A stretch of 7,768 nt of DNA from Bacteroidota bacterium. Its GTDB lineage: Bacteria; Bacteroidota; Bacteroidia; Flavobacteriales; Flavobacteriaceae. The number at the start of each line of letters is the position of its first letter. The stretch's first letter is position 1. This document shows, piece by piece, positions 1-6,414 of the stretch. The notes below the pieces were generated by a model. It was not told the origin of the DNA. It did not search any database and saw only the letters and a program-made list of their open reading frames with translations. The position numbers were made by a program, and so were the translations under genes. The DNA lies in contig JAEWCF010000079.1 of NCBI GenBank assembly GCA_023390775.1, positions 1 to 7,768 on the forward strand, given 5' to 3'.

Positions 1-1182
1 GGTTATTTTGTGGCGCCCCGAGGTCATCCGGAGTTGCAGGGCGGCGTCATAAAAGTGGAAATTTTCGTCCGTTTTGGGGATTTCGGCCGAGGTACCGTCA
101 GGCTGTGTCACGACCGTATTCTGGAAAATCCGGTCCCTGTAACGTTCATAGGTGGTGGTTTGGAGCCAGTCGGTGTAGGAACGTCGTCCCGATAACATTA
201 GCGTCGCCTTTTTAAAGATGGGCGCCTGCGCGATGAATTCGGCACTGATCATATTGACGGCCGCCCCGTACGAGGGTTCATCGCCGGTCTCCCGTGACGA
301 AATTTCCACGATGCTTGAGACGCTTTCGCCAAAACGTGCCGCCGAACCGCTTTTGACGATGTTGACATGCCGTACCGCCGAAGGGTTAAACCCCGAGATC
401 AATCCAAAGAAATGCCCGGTCTGGAACATCCTGATCCCGTTCCACAAAAAAAGGTTCTGGTCGTGGGTGCCTCCGCGGACGTTGAGGTTTGAGACCGATT
501 CGTCGGCGCTGTAGATGCCGGGAATCTGTTGCATCGCCTGCAGCACGTCGGGTTCAGCCAAACCGGGCAATATCCCGAATTTGGGCGGCCGCACGGTAAA
601 AGCTCCCTCCGCCGTTTTCCCGATTCCTGCCGCGATGTACGGCTTGGCCGTGACATCCGCAAGCTCGGCGATGACGGCCTCGAGTAATATGGCGGGGCAA
701 TCGGGGACATACAGATCCTCGGGATTGATTTCCATCGGCAAGAATCCCTGGTGCCGGATCGAAATCGTCTCCGGGGTCAGGGCAGGGAGTTCAAAATAGC
801 CGTCTGCACCGGAAGAGGCGACGACACTGCCCGCAACCATCACGGCGGCATTCTCCACGGGCTCGCCGCTCCCGCGCTGGCGAAGGTATCCGCAAAGCGG
901 CTTGTCCATCCGCCGGTCATTGGTAATGGTATAAAAATTTCCGGTCCGGGTAAAACGGAGCCTCGTCTCGCGCCGCAGATGTGCGATCTTATCTTCAAGT
1001 GAAAGATTGGCGCCGGGCGCCAGCACCCGGTACACCACGATCTCCTCCTCGATATAATTGAACCGTACATTATGTTTGCGTTCAATGGCGGTGAGTGCAT
1101 CGCGCAGCGGAATGGCGTCCTGCGCCCTGGCGGAAAGGCCAAGGGCAAGCATCAAAAAAAGCAGAAGGTTAGGGGCGCGCAT
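1..1182 (-). CDS. TonB-dependent outer-membrane receptor with STN signalling domain (partial, C-terminus beyond window)
   Basis: This is the N-terminal 394 residues of an outer-membrane transducer that should bind a ligand and import it using TonB energy; the ligand cannot be told. Seen directly: a signal peptide at about residues 1-20 (hydrophobic LLLFLMLALGLSARA then QDA); an STN-like domain at about 22-88; a carboxypeptidase-regulatory-like beta domain at about 96-170 (GEPVENAAV, then GYFELP); a plug domain at about 200-295 with AMQQIPGIYS, NVRGG, LFLWNGI and VKSGSAARFGESVSSIVEI; then the first barrel strands, still open at position 1. The ATG at 1182 overlaps the 3' end of the anti-sigma gene by 14 bases in another frame, which suggests translational coupling. 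In Fec-type systems the STN domain contacts the FecR protein, and that partner is encoded just upstream. It is not a typical SusC, and no SusD gene is visible. The family is very likely; the substrate is unknown. Confidence 0.93.
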   Translation of the reverse strand, partial: MRAPNLLLFLMLALGLSARAQDAIPLRDALTAIERKHNVRFNYIEEEIVVYRVLAPGANLSLEDKIAHLRRETRLRFTRTGNFYTITNDRRMDKPLCGYLRQRGSGEPVENAAVMVAGSVVASSGADGYFELPALTPETISIRHQGFLPMEINPEDLYVPDCPAILLEAVIAELADVTAKPYIAAGIGKTAEGAFTVRPPKFGILPGLAEPDVLQAMQQIPGIYSADESVSNLNVRGGTHDQNLFLWNGIRMFQTGHFFGLISGFNPSAVRHVNIVKSGSAARFGESVSSIVEISSRETGDEPSYGAAVNMISAEFIAQAPIFKKATLMLSGRRSYTDWLQTTTYERYRDRIFQNTVVTQPDGTSAEIPKTDENFHFYDAALQLRMTSGRHKIT

Positions 1183-2071
1183 CGGCAGGGATAAGCGTGA
1201 CGCCGTTTCCTGATTTGACGATCTCAAGATGGTACACCGAGGCCAGTACCGACAGCGCCTGGTCGAGGTTCCGGGCCGGCAAAGTTCCCGTAAACAATTG
1301 TTTTGTCTGCACGCCACGGAGTTCGATGCGGATATTTTGGCTGCGGTTCAGTTCCGATATGATGCCTGTCAGGGACTCGCCGGCAAAGGTAAGTTCGCCG
1401 AGCATCCAGTCCGGTGAACCCGCCATTTGCGGAAGCGCGGCCGGCTCGCCCGATTCAAATGCGAGGGCCTGTCCACGGGTTAAAATATGCGTTGCGCCGT
1501 TGTACTGGACCTTTACCCGGCCCTCGTAGCACATCACCTCGAAACGTTCTTCCCTTGCGCTCACGTTGAATTGCGTTCCCAACACCGAAACTTCGCCAAG
1601 CGGCGTATCCACGGTGAACTTTTGGCCTTTCGCCACCTTGAAAAAAGCCTCGCCCTGCAGCTCCACAGTCCGTCGGGAACCCCAATTCCATTTGGTGTAA
1701 GTCGCGCGGGAATCCGAATTGAGCACCACCTCCGAGGCATCGGGAAGCAAAAAGGTGTGCTGCATCGCGATTCCGGCCTTCTCCTCAACGGGTAAAACCG
1801 CCCTGATGAGCCAGCCAATGCCCAGGAGCAAAACGATTGCCGCGGCGGCACGCAACCAGGCGCGGTCCATCAGCCTGATCACCTTTTGTTTGGGAGCTGA
1901 AAGAACATGGCGCAACATCGGCTCACCGTCAAAATCGGGTGCCGAAAATTGAGCGGATGTTTCCGCTATCCTGTGGAATTCCTCGTACTGCGGCGATTTT
2001 TGGAACTCGGCAAGCTCATCCGCCGTCATTTCTCCGGCCATCCATCGTGCAAGTTTGTAATCTTCTTCCAT
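1169..2071 (-). CDS. FecR-family anti-sigma factor (inner membrane)
   Basis: A 300-residue single-pass membrane regulator that should hold the adjacent sigma factor and receive the signal from the STN receptor. Seen: a cytoplasmic N-terminus of about 70 residues starting MEEDYKLARWMAGEM; one transmembrane helix at about 72-92 (LRAAAAIVLLLGIGWLIRAV); a FecR domain at about 102-197 (HTFLLPDASEVVLNSDSRATY, GEAFFKVAKG, VLGTQFNVSA, EGRVKV); and a C-terminal DUF4974-like domain at about 224-295 (LTFAGESLTGIISELN, FTGTLPARNLDQALSVLA), which resembles an STN fold. An in-frame ATG at 2095 would add eight residues. I prefer 2071 because family members usually begin close to the EEDYKLA motif, but no ribosome binding site decides it. 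A GAGG lies directly against the 2095 ATG, which is too close for normal spacing. The gene lies 36 bases after the sigma stop codon (12 with the 2095 start) and overlaps the receptor gene. Confidence 0.93.
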   Translation of the reverse strand: MEEDYKLARWMAGEMTADELAEFQKSPQYEEFHRIAETSAQFSAPDFDGEPMLRHVLSAPKQKVIRLMDRAWLRAAAAIVLLLGIGWLIRAVLPVEEKAGIAMQHTFLLPDASEVVLNSDSRATYTKWNWGSRRTVELQGEAFFKVAKGQKFTVDTPLGEVSVLGTQFNVSAREERFEVMCYEGRVKVQYNGATHILTRGQALAFESGEPAALPQMAGSPDWMLGELTFAGESLTGIISELNRSQNIRIELRGVQTKQLFTGTLPARNLDQALSVLASVYHLEIVKSGNGVTLIPADARP

Positions 2072-2107
2072 TTCAGGGCATTTTATTAAAAACATCCTCG
2101 GGCAATT

Positions 2108-2629
2108 TTACCCTACTTTCCTCCCCATATTTTCGCGCAGGGACAAGAGCGCCCCATGAATCCGTTTTTCCACCGCTTTTACCGAAATCCCCAGCATGTC
2201 GGCGATTTCGTGGTATTTCTTGCCTTCGATGCGGTTGAGCAAAAAGGCGGTGCGCTGTCCTTCGGTCAAATTGGCGATGGCCGCTTCGAGCCTTTGGCGG
2301 AACTGTTCTTCCTCCACCAGGAATTCGGGACTGAGGTTTGTCGATGAAGCAGGCGCATGCGACTTAGCGTGGGACAGGACCACTTTTTGGTGCGCGATCT
2401 TGTTGAGCGACGCATTGTTGGCCACCGTATAGAGAAAGGACTTGGCCCTTTCCAATGGCACGTCCGAACATTTTTCCCACAACTTGACAAAGGCTTCCTG
2501 GGTCATGTCGTCGGCCTGGTCCCGGTCGCCAAACTTGAAGTAAAGGTAATTGCGCAATGCCTTCGCGTGGCTGCGAAAGAACTCGGAAAAAACAGCCTGT
2601 CCGCAGAGGCCCGGCCCGGCATTGTCCAT
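2108..2629 (-). CDS. ECF-family RNA polymerase sigma factor (FecI-like)
   Basis: A 173-residue alternative sigma factor, the normal length for the family, that should direct RNA polymerase to promoters of a surface-signalling regulon. Seen: sigma region 2 at about residues 16-82, with the conserved QADDMTQEAFVKLWEK stretch (38-53) and the promoter-melting part AKSFLYTVANNASLNKI; a linker at about 83-108; and sigma region 4 at about 109-165 (LTEGQRTAFLLNRIEGKKYHEIA), whose helix-turn-helix is YHEIADMLGISVKAVEKRIH. The reading frame stays open upstream to a TTG at 2662, but the ATG at 2629 is the better start: the extra residues are not family-like and derive from A/T-rich intergenic DNA. It is the first gene of the sigma, anti-sigma, receptor operon. 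Such genes are often autoregulated, but that is inferred here. Confidence 0.95.
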   Translation of the reverse strand: MDNAGPGLCGQAVFSEFFRSHAKALRNYLYFKFGDRDQADDMTQEAFVKLWEKCSDVPLERAKSFLYTVANNASLNKIAHQKVVLSHAKSHAPASSTNLSPEFLVEEEQFRQRLEAAIANLTEGQRTAFLLNRIEGKKYHEIADMLGISVKAVEKRIHGALLSLRENMGRKVG

Positions 2630-2643
2630 GAGTGGTTTTTTGG

Positions 2644-2651
2644 CAAAAATA
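2644..2651 (-). promoter_or_regulatory. Candidate -7 promoter element for the sigma/anti-sigma/receptor operon
   Basis: Read on the minus strand this is TATTTTTG, an exact match to the Bacteroidota housekeeping -7 consensus TAnnTTTG, about 14 bases upstream of the sigma ATG. The only clear TTTG further upstream is just 8 bases away, not the expected 19 or so, and the implied leader is very short. The tract is A/T-rich, so a chance match is quite possible. Confidence 0.28.
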
Positions 2652-2718
2652 AAAATAATCAAAAACGGGGTAGGGTAAATTGAAAGGACGCTGTTTTATT
2701 TTCGAAATCGTGACCAAC

Positions 2719-3741
2719 ATGAAATATTTTGCAACATTCCTGATCCTTCTTTCGGCGCTGGCCACGGGTTGCCAACAGGAGGAAAGCATCGTGCAACAGG
2801 CTCCGGCGGGCCTGACCGCATCGTCTGCCCTGGGAACGCTCCTCTCGCGCGTTTCCCAAAATCCCACCGCGATGGACAACATCCTCGACAATTCAAGTTG
2901 TTTTGGCGTGAACCTTCCCGTCACGGTTCTGGCCAACGGGCAGCAGCTTACCATCACTGACGATTCGGGGTACCAGGCGGTCGCCGAAATATTCGCGCAA
3001 TCGGCAAGTGACGAGGATACCGTCGAGTTCATTTATCCGATTACCGTCACCTTCCAGAATTTCCAGCAGCAATCGGTTGCATCGGCGGCGCAAATGCAAA
3101 GCCTTATGGTCCAATGCGGCACCGACGACGGCCTGGACGAGATTGCCTGCGTAGCCATACAGTATCCGGTGACCATCAACACCTATGACACGCTCAATCA
3201 GCAAGCGGGCAACACCACGGTCAACAGCAATGCGCAATTGTTCAACTTTCTGGTATCGGCTTCGAATATGGTGCTTGAGGTGGTTTATCCCATCAGCGTA
3301 AGCATTTCGGGCGGAACTGCCATCCCGGTCAACGGCAATACCGAACTTGCAGATCTTATAGAGGGCGCCATCGGGACCTGCGGCAGTGGCGGCCCAGGCC
3401 CGGCTCCCCTGGACGAATTGGCCGAAATACTCACCGGCGGCAGTTGGTATGTCTCCTACTATTACCATAATGAGGATGAAACCGGCGACTATGCGGGGTA
3501 CGTGTTCACTTTTTCGGCAAACGGGACAGTGGCTGCCGTAAAAAACGGCAACACCTACAGCGGTTCCTGGAACGCGCATCTCGAAGGCAGCACCCAATTC
3601 CTGGACATCGACTTCAGCAGTTCGAACCTTGGCGACCTGGATGACGACTGGCGCGTACTGGAGTTCAGCGAACAAACGGTACGGCTTCGGCAGGACGGCG
3701 GCGGCAATGACCCTGACAGGCTTCATTTTTCCAAAATCTGA
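2719..3741 (+). CDS. Secreted lipoprotein: duplicated Cys-bracketed module plus lipocalin-like C-terminal domain
   Basis: A 340-residue lipoprotein of unknown function. Seen: a lipoprotein signal peptide with lipid cysteine C18 (LSALATGC), followed by QQEE, which resembles a Bacteroidota surface-export signal. Residues about 61-221 hold two similar modules, each framed by cysteines (C61-C133 and C144-C221), with four strand motifs about 40 residues apart: NLPVTV (65), IYPITV (105), QYPVTI (149) and VYPISV (189). A Gly/Pro linker (222-230) leads to a C-terminal domain (about 236-340) starting GSWYVSYYY and ending RLHFSKI; it aligns along its length with the lipoprotein encoded at 3898-4362. 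The GxW start and about 100-residue all-beta pattern suggest a lipocalin-like barrel. The ATG at 2719 is chosen because it opens directly onto the signal peptide; an upstream in-frame TTG at 2680 would bury it. The gene diverges from the sigma operon with 89 bases between starts. Confidence 0.9.
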   Translation: MKYFATFLILLSALATGCQQEESIVQQAPAGLTASSALGTLLSRVSQNPTAMDNILDNSSCFGVNLPVTVLANGQQLTITDDSGYQAVAEIFAQSASDEDTVEFIYPITVTFQNFQQQSVASAAQMQSLMVQCGTDDGLDEIACVAIQYPVTINTYDTLNQQAGNTTVNSNAQLFNFLVSASNMVLEVVYPISVSISGGTAIPVNGNTELADLIEGAIGTCGSGGPGPAPLDELAEILTGGSWYVSYYYHNEDETGDYAGYVFTFSANGTVAAVKNGNTYSGSWNAHLEGSTQFLDIDFSSSNLGDLDDDWRVLEFSEQTVRLRQDGGGNDPDRLHFSKI

Positions 3742-3745
3742 TGCG

Positions 3746-3886
3746 ATGGGCGCGGGCAAACTCTTTCGGCGGGACCAGGGCCACAGGCCAACTGCCGGTT
3801 ACCTTGTACTGCAGATATTGATCTGGATGGCGATCCTGTTTGTCGCCTTCGGTCTCAAAAGCAAATTGTATTTAATAACCCCTTAA
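3746..3886 (+). CDS. Probable small single-pass membrane protein (46 aa)
   Basis: A short frame of 46 codons fills most of the 156-base gap between the two lipoprotein genes. It starts 4 bases after the stop of the first and ends 11 bases before the second. The product has a basic N-terminus (KLFRRDQGHR), one strongly hydrophobic helix at about residues 17-37 (LVLQILIWMAILFVAFGL), and a short tail with two lysines. Codon choice (GGC, GCG, CTG, ATC) looks like that of the neighbours. I do not recognise a family. Spacing, hydrophobicity and orientation favour a real gene, but a frame this short could occur by chance and there is no clear ribosome binding site. Confidence 0.42.
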   Translation: MGAGKLFRRDQGHRPTAGYLVLQILIWMAILFVAFGLKSKLYLITP

Positions 3887-3897
3887 TTAACCAAAAG

Positions 3898-4362
3898 ATG
3901 AAACGACTGATTTTTTACCCGATCCTGGCCTGCCTGTTCATGGTCAACACGGCCTCCACCTGCAGTTCCGACGATGATTCGTCCTCAAGTTCCGATCCGG
4001 CGCCCGTCATTAACACCGTGACCCAGGGCACCTGGCGCGTTACCAGTTTTGTGGAGGACGGCGAGGACCATACCCATTATTTTACGGGATATGCCTTCAC
4101 TTTCGAAAACGGCAATGTTTTGACCGCCGTGGGTTCGGCGGGAACGGTAAGCGGCTTCTGGTCGGTGACCAATTCCGATGGAAGCGATGATGACAGCCCG
4201 CATTCGGACCTGGATTTCAACATCATGTTCTCTTCGCCCAACAATTTCACCGAACTCAATGAGGATTGGGATATCCTGGAGCGTACATCGACCAAAATCC
4301 GTTTGCGCCACGTGAGCGGTGGGGACGGCAGCATCGACACCCTGACCTTCGAGAAAATTTAA
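3898..4362 (+). CDS. Small lipoprotein with lipocalin-like domain, paralogue of the upstream lipoprotein's C-terminus
   Basis: A 154-residue secreted protein of unknown function. Seen: an N-terminal hydrophobic segment (residues 3-19) ending at a probable lipid cysteine, C22 (NTASTC). Threonine at -1 is unusual for a lipobox, so the lipidation call is moderate. The cysteine is followed by SSDDDSSSSS, a flexible acidic tether resembling the surface-export signal of Bacteroidota lipoproteins. The domain at about 42-154 starts GTWRVTSFVEDGEDH and includes TGYAFTFENGNVLTAV, SDLDFNIMF, LNEDWDILE, KIRLRH and TLTFEKI. Each block has a counterpart in residues 236-340 of the lipoprotein encoded at 2719-3741, in the same order. 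The ATG follows an A-rich leader (CCAAAAG). A strong terminator follows the stop codon, so this is probably the last gene of the unit. Confidence 0.9.
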   Translation: MKRLIFYPILACLFMVNTASTCSSDDDSSSSSDPAPVINTVTQGTWRVTSFVEDGEDHTHYFTGYAFTFENGNVLTAVGSAGTVSGFWSVTNSDGSDDDSPHSDLDFNIMFSSPNNFTELNEDWDILERTSTKIRLRHVSGGDGSIDTLTFEKI

Positions 4363-4374
4363 CTTGCCTGCTAT

Positions 4375-4401
4375 AAGGGGCGGTTTTGTACCGCCCTTTT
4401 T
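4375..4401 (+). terminator. Rho-independent terminator after the lipoprotein genes
   Basis: GGGCGG (4378-4383) pairs perfectly with CCGCCC (4391-4396) around a short T-rich loop, with one more T-A pair inside it and A-T/G-T pairs extending the base of the stem. Five T residues (4397-4401) follow directly. It starts 12 bases after the stop codon of the second lipoprotein. Confidence 0.88.
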
Positions 4402-4443
4402 AATGATGGCGTTTTGCCATGCTTATATCAGTAATCCAAACTT

Positions 4444-6102
4444 ATGACATTCAAAAAAATACTTTTATCGCTTTTTCTTCCGGCTGCCCTGTCCGGCTAT
4501 TCGCAGTCCGTCATCGATTCCGTGTGGACGCTTGTTTCAGACGCCACGGGGGGCGACTATGTCACCGATCTTTATGTGACCCCCAACGGAAATTCCTACG
4601 TCCTGGGCCACATCGGCCAACTTCCCGGCAACCCCAATGTCGACGGGCTGATGCTGCTCAAATCCGACAGTGACGGAGCCGAGGTTTGGCGCCAATATAT
4701 TTTTCCGGTCAACGGCAACTGGGGCCTTTTTGCCAAGGGCGTGACCGGCGACATGCAGGGGAATGTCTATGTTCTTTTCAATGAAAACTACCGTTATTCC
4801 GACCACGCATCGGCACGCGTGCTCCTGCGCAAATACGATGCGGCGGGTTCGATCCTTTGGACCCAATGCATCACTCCTGACCAAAACGGACTCATCGAAT
4901 CGCCAGCAACGCGGCAACTGATCTACAAAGACGGCTTTCTTTTTTGTGGCGGTTCCCTTTACCAGGACGTTTTGGCTTCAGGTTCTTCGATGGACGGCCT
5001 GATCTACAAATTCGACGCCGATGACGGGTCAGTCGTGAATCGCATTACCTATAACAGCAGTTACAATTCGGATGACCTGTTCCGCGATATCCATGTGGAC
5101 GCCGCCGGAAGCATTTGGGCCATTGGCCGCAGCCGTGGTTATGCGGGGCCGGGCGGAGTTTACTCGCATTACGATTCGCTGACAGCCCGGTATTCACCCG
5201 AGGGGAACCTCTTGTGGCAACACCGCCTCAACGGTTCGGGAAACAGTGAGGATTGGGGCATCAACCTCGATGTCGATGCCAATGGCAACGCGGTGATTTC
5301 CAGTCAGCTCAAGGCGCTTTCCATCAGCCAGAAACAGGTTCATGCCCAAAAATTGTCCTCATCTGGAGTCGTGCAATGGACGCATACTTACCAGGGATCC
5401 AGTTCCGAATACAATTGGGATCAGCCCGTCGAATTCATGCCCAACGGCAATGTGTTGCTGGTAAATTCGTGTGCTGATGGAATCCGGTCGGTAGCGCTTA
5501 ACGCTGCCAGCGGCGCGGTAATCTGGGAGAATTTTTACGAGCGTGACGATACGGGAGCCTATAACCGACCGCGGCACACGCTGGTCGACGACCAGGGAAA
5601 CATCTACATCACGGGCCGGTCGCGCGACAACACCCCAATGGGCGACGGATATGACATGGCCACCCTGAAATATTCACCATCCGGCGAATTGCTTTGGGAA
5701 TCGCATTATAGCTACGGAAATTACGATACGGCGGGCGACGAAGGCGTAAAACTCGGGCTGGACGCATCGGGGAATCTGTATGCCATCGGGTGGATCCAGG
5801 ACGCTGCCAACAACGATGATTTCGCCCTGCTGAAATACGGCGCATCGAGCCTTTCGGTTCAACCCTTTACGGCCGAAAATACCAAAGTTTATCCAAACCC
5901 CGCGGTTGATTTTGTCCGCGTCCGGTCGGATGTTGCGCTCACCTCGGCGGAATTGTATGATCTCGGCGGAAGGCTGGTCCGTCAATGGAAACTTTCCACC
6001 CCCGACGAACGGCTGGACCTGGAAGGAATCGCTCCCTCCGTCTATCTGCTGCAGGTCAGGACGACAGATGGCAGCAGTTCGTTTAAGATCAGCAAAATGT
6101 AA
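4444..6102 (+). CDS. T9SS-secreted beta-propeller-like protein with type A sorting domain
   Basis: A 552-residue secreted or surface-anchored protein of unknown ligand. Seen: a signal peptide at about 1-21 (KKILLSLFLPAALSGYSQ), then about 450 residues of repeats with a period near 57. Each repeat pairs a strand motif of the type (V/L)DxxGNxYxxG with a second of the type xKYxxxGxxxW. The first occurs near residues 44, 102, 218, 277, 331, 381 and 439, with a degenerate copy near 160 (GFLFCGG). The second occurs near 71, 127, 187, 247, 301, 351, 407 and 461. This fits SBBP-type repeats forming an eight-unit propeller. The C-terminal 73 residues are a T9SS type A sorting domain: KVYPNPAVDFVRV (481-493), AELYDLGGRLVRQW (502-515), APSVYLLQV and the basic end FKISKM. 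The family role of that domain is export across the outer membrane, followed by removal and often anchoring. The gene has its own terminator. Confidence 0.92.
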   Translation: MTFKKILLSLFLPAALSGYSQSVIDSVWTLVSDATGGDYVTDLYVTPNGNSYVLGHIGQLPGNPNVDGLMLLKSDSDGAEVWRQYIFPVNGNWGLFAKGVTGDMQGNVYVLFNENYRYSDHASARVLLRKYDAAGSILWTQCITPDQNGLIESPATRQLIYKDGFLFCGGSLYQDVLASGSSMDGLIYKFDADDGSVVNRITYNSSYNSDDLFRDIHVDAAGSIWAIGRSRGYAGPGGVYSHYDSLTARYSPEGNLLWQHRLNGSGNSEDWGINLDVDANGNAVISSQLKALSISQKQVHAQKLSSSGVVQWTHTYQGSSSEYNWDQPVEFMPNGNVLLVNSCADGIRSVALNAASGAVIWENFYERDDTGAYNRPRHTLVDDQGNIYITGRSRDNTPMGDGYDMATLKYSPSGELLWESHYSYGNYDTAGDEGVKLGLDASGNLYAIGWIQDAANNDDFALLKYGASSLSVQPFTAENTKVYPNPAVDFVRVRSDVALTSAELYDLGGRLVRQWKLSTPDERLDLEGIAPSVYLLQVRTTDGSSSFKISKM

Positions 6103-6105
6103 AAA

Positions 6106-6131
6106 AAGAACCGGCCCAAAAGCCGGTTTTT
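6106..6131. terminator. Bidirectional terminator between convergent genes
   Basis: AACCGGC (6109-6115) pairs perfectly with GCCGGTT (6122-6128) around a CCAAAA loop. On the plus strand the stem is followed by T residues to 6131; on the minus strand it is followed by a run of seven T (complement of 6101-6107) after TTC. The structure begins just after the stop of the T9SS gene and ends against the stop codon of the convergent small lipoprotein, so it can serve both. Confidence 0.85.
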
Positions 6132-6307
6132 CAATACCTGAACGTATGTGCCGATCCAGCCGGCGCTTTTCCGTTGCCGTTGGTGGCGCCGTTGGTTCCC
6201 GTACGGTCGTGCGCAGAACCCACGAAACCGTTTTTGGCGGCGCAGGAAACCATCAGCATCATCATCAGCATTGCCGCAAGGGCCCGGGTTTTCATGTTCG
6301 TTTTCAT
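6131..6307 (-). CDS. Small Gly/Asn-rich lipoprotein (58 aa)
   Basis: A 58-residue predicted lipoprotein that I do not recognise. Seen: a short basic N-terminus (MKTNMKTR), a methionine-rich hydrophobic stretch (ALAAMLMMMLMV) and a lipid cysteine, C22, in LMVSC, leaving a mature chain of only about 37 residues. That chain is polar and low in complexity (TGTNGATNGNGKAP) and contains the tetrapeptide GSAH twice, at 30-33 and 51-54. The frame stays open upstream to 6502, but that extension reads through the divergent promoter region and into ffh and has no signal-like start, so I start at 6307. A second ATG at 6295 would give 54 residues and an equally good signal. A terminator lies directly after the stop. 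It could be a short surface or periplasmic peptide of the entericidin-like size class, but no homology is claimed. Confidence 0.68.
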   Translation of the reverse strand: MKTNMKTRALAAMLMMMLMVSCAAKNGFVGSAHDRTGTNGATNGNGKAPAGSAHTFRY

Positions 6308-6414
6308 GGCTTGGGAATTTTTATCCAAATTACGAACGCACACCGTCTTGCCTGCTACAGCAATCACACCTTCGCTTACATGATTTTCATCAAATTCAGG
6401 CTGCTTTCGGCCCC

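Noticed and set aside
1..1182. A SusC-type glycan importer reading for the receptor.
   Set aside because: The N-terminus has an STN domain and sits in a sigma/FecR operon, and no SusD or glycoside hydrolase gene is visible. SusC-like proteins can also carry STN domains, so this is a preference and not a proof.
2630..2718. TTG starts at 2662 (sigma, minus) and 2680 (lipoprotein, plus) that would lengthen both genes.
   Set aside because: Both use a rare start codon and translate A/T-rich intergenic DNA. The ATG codons at 2629 and 2719 give family-typical N-termini, and taking both TTG starts would leave only 17 bases for two promoters.
2364..3032. A 222-codon minus-strand frame running from inside the sigma gene across the intergenic region into the lipoprotein.
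   Set aside because: It overlaps the sigma gene in another frame and crosses the divergent promoter region. The product looks random, with many Ser, Arg and Cys residues and no domain.
2893..3759. A 288-codon open frame on the minus strand opposite the first lipoprotein.
   Set aside because: It lies antisense to a gene with a clear signal peptide, repeats and a paralogue next door. Its own product shows no recognisable domain or signal. High G+C makes long antisense frames common.
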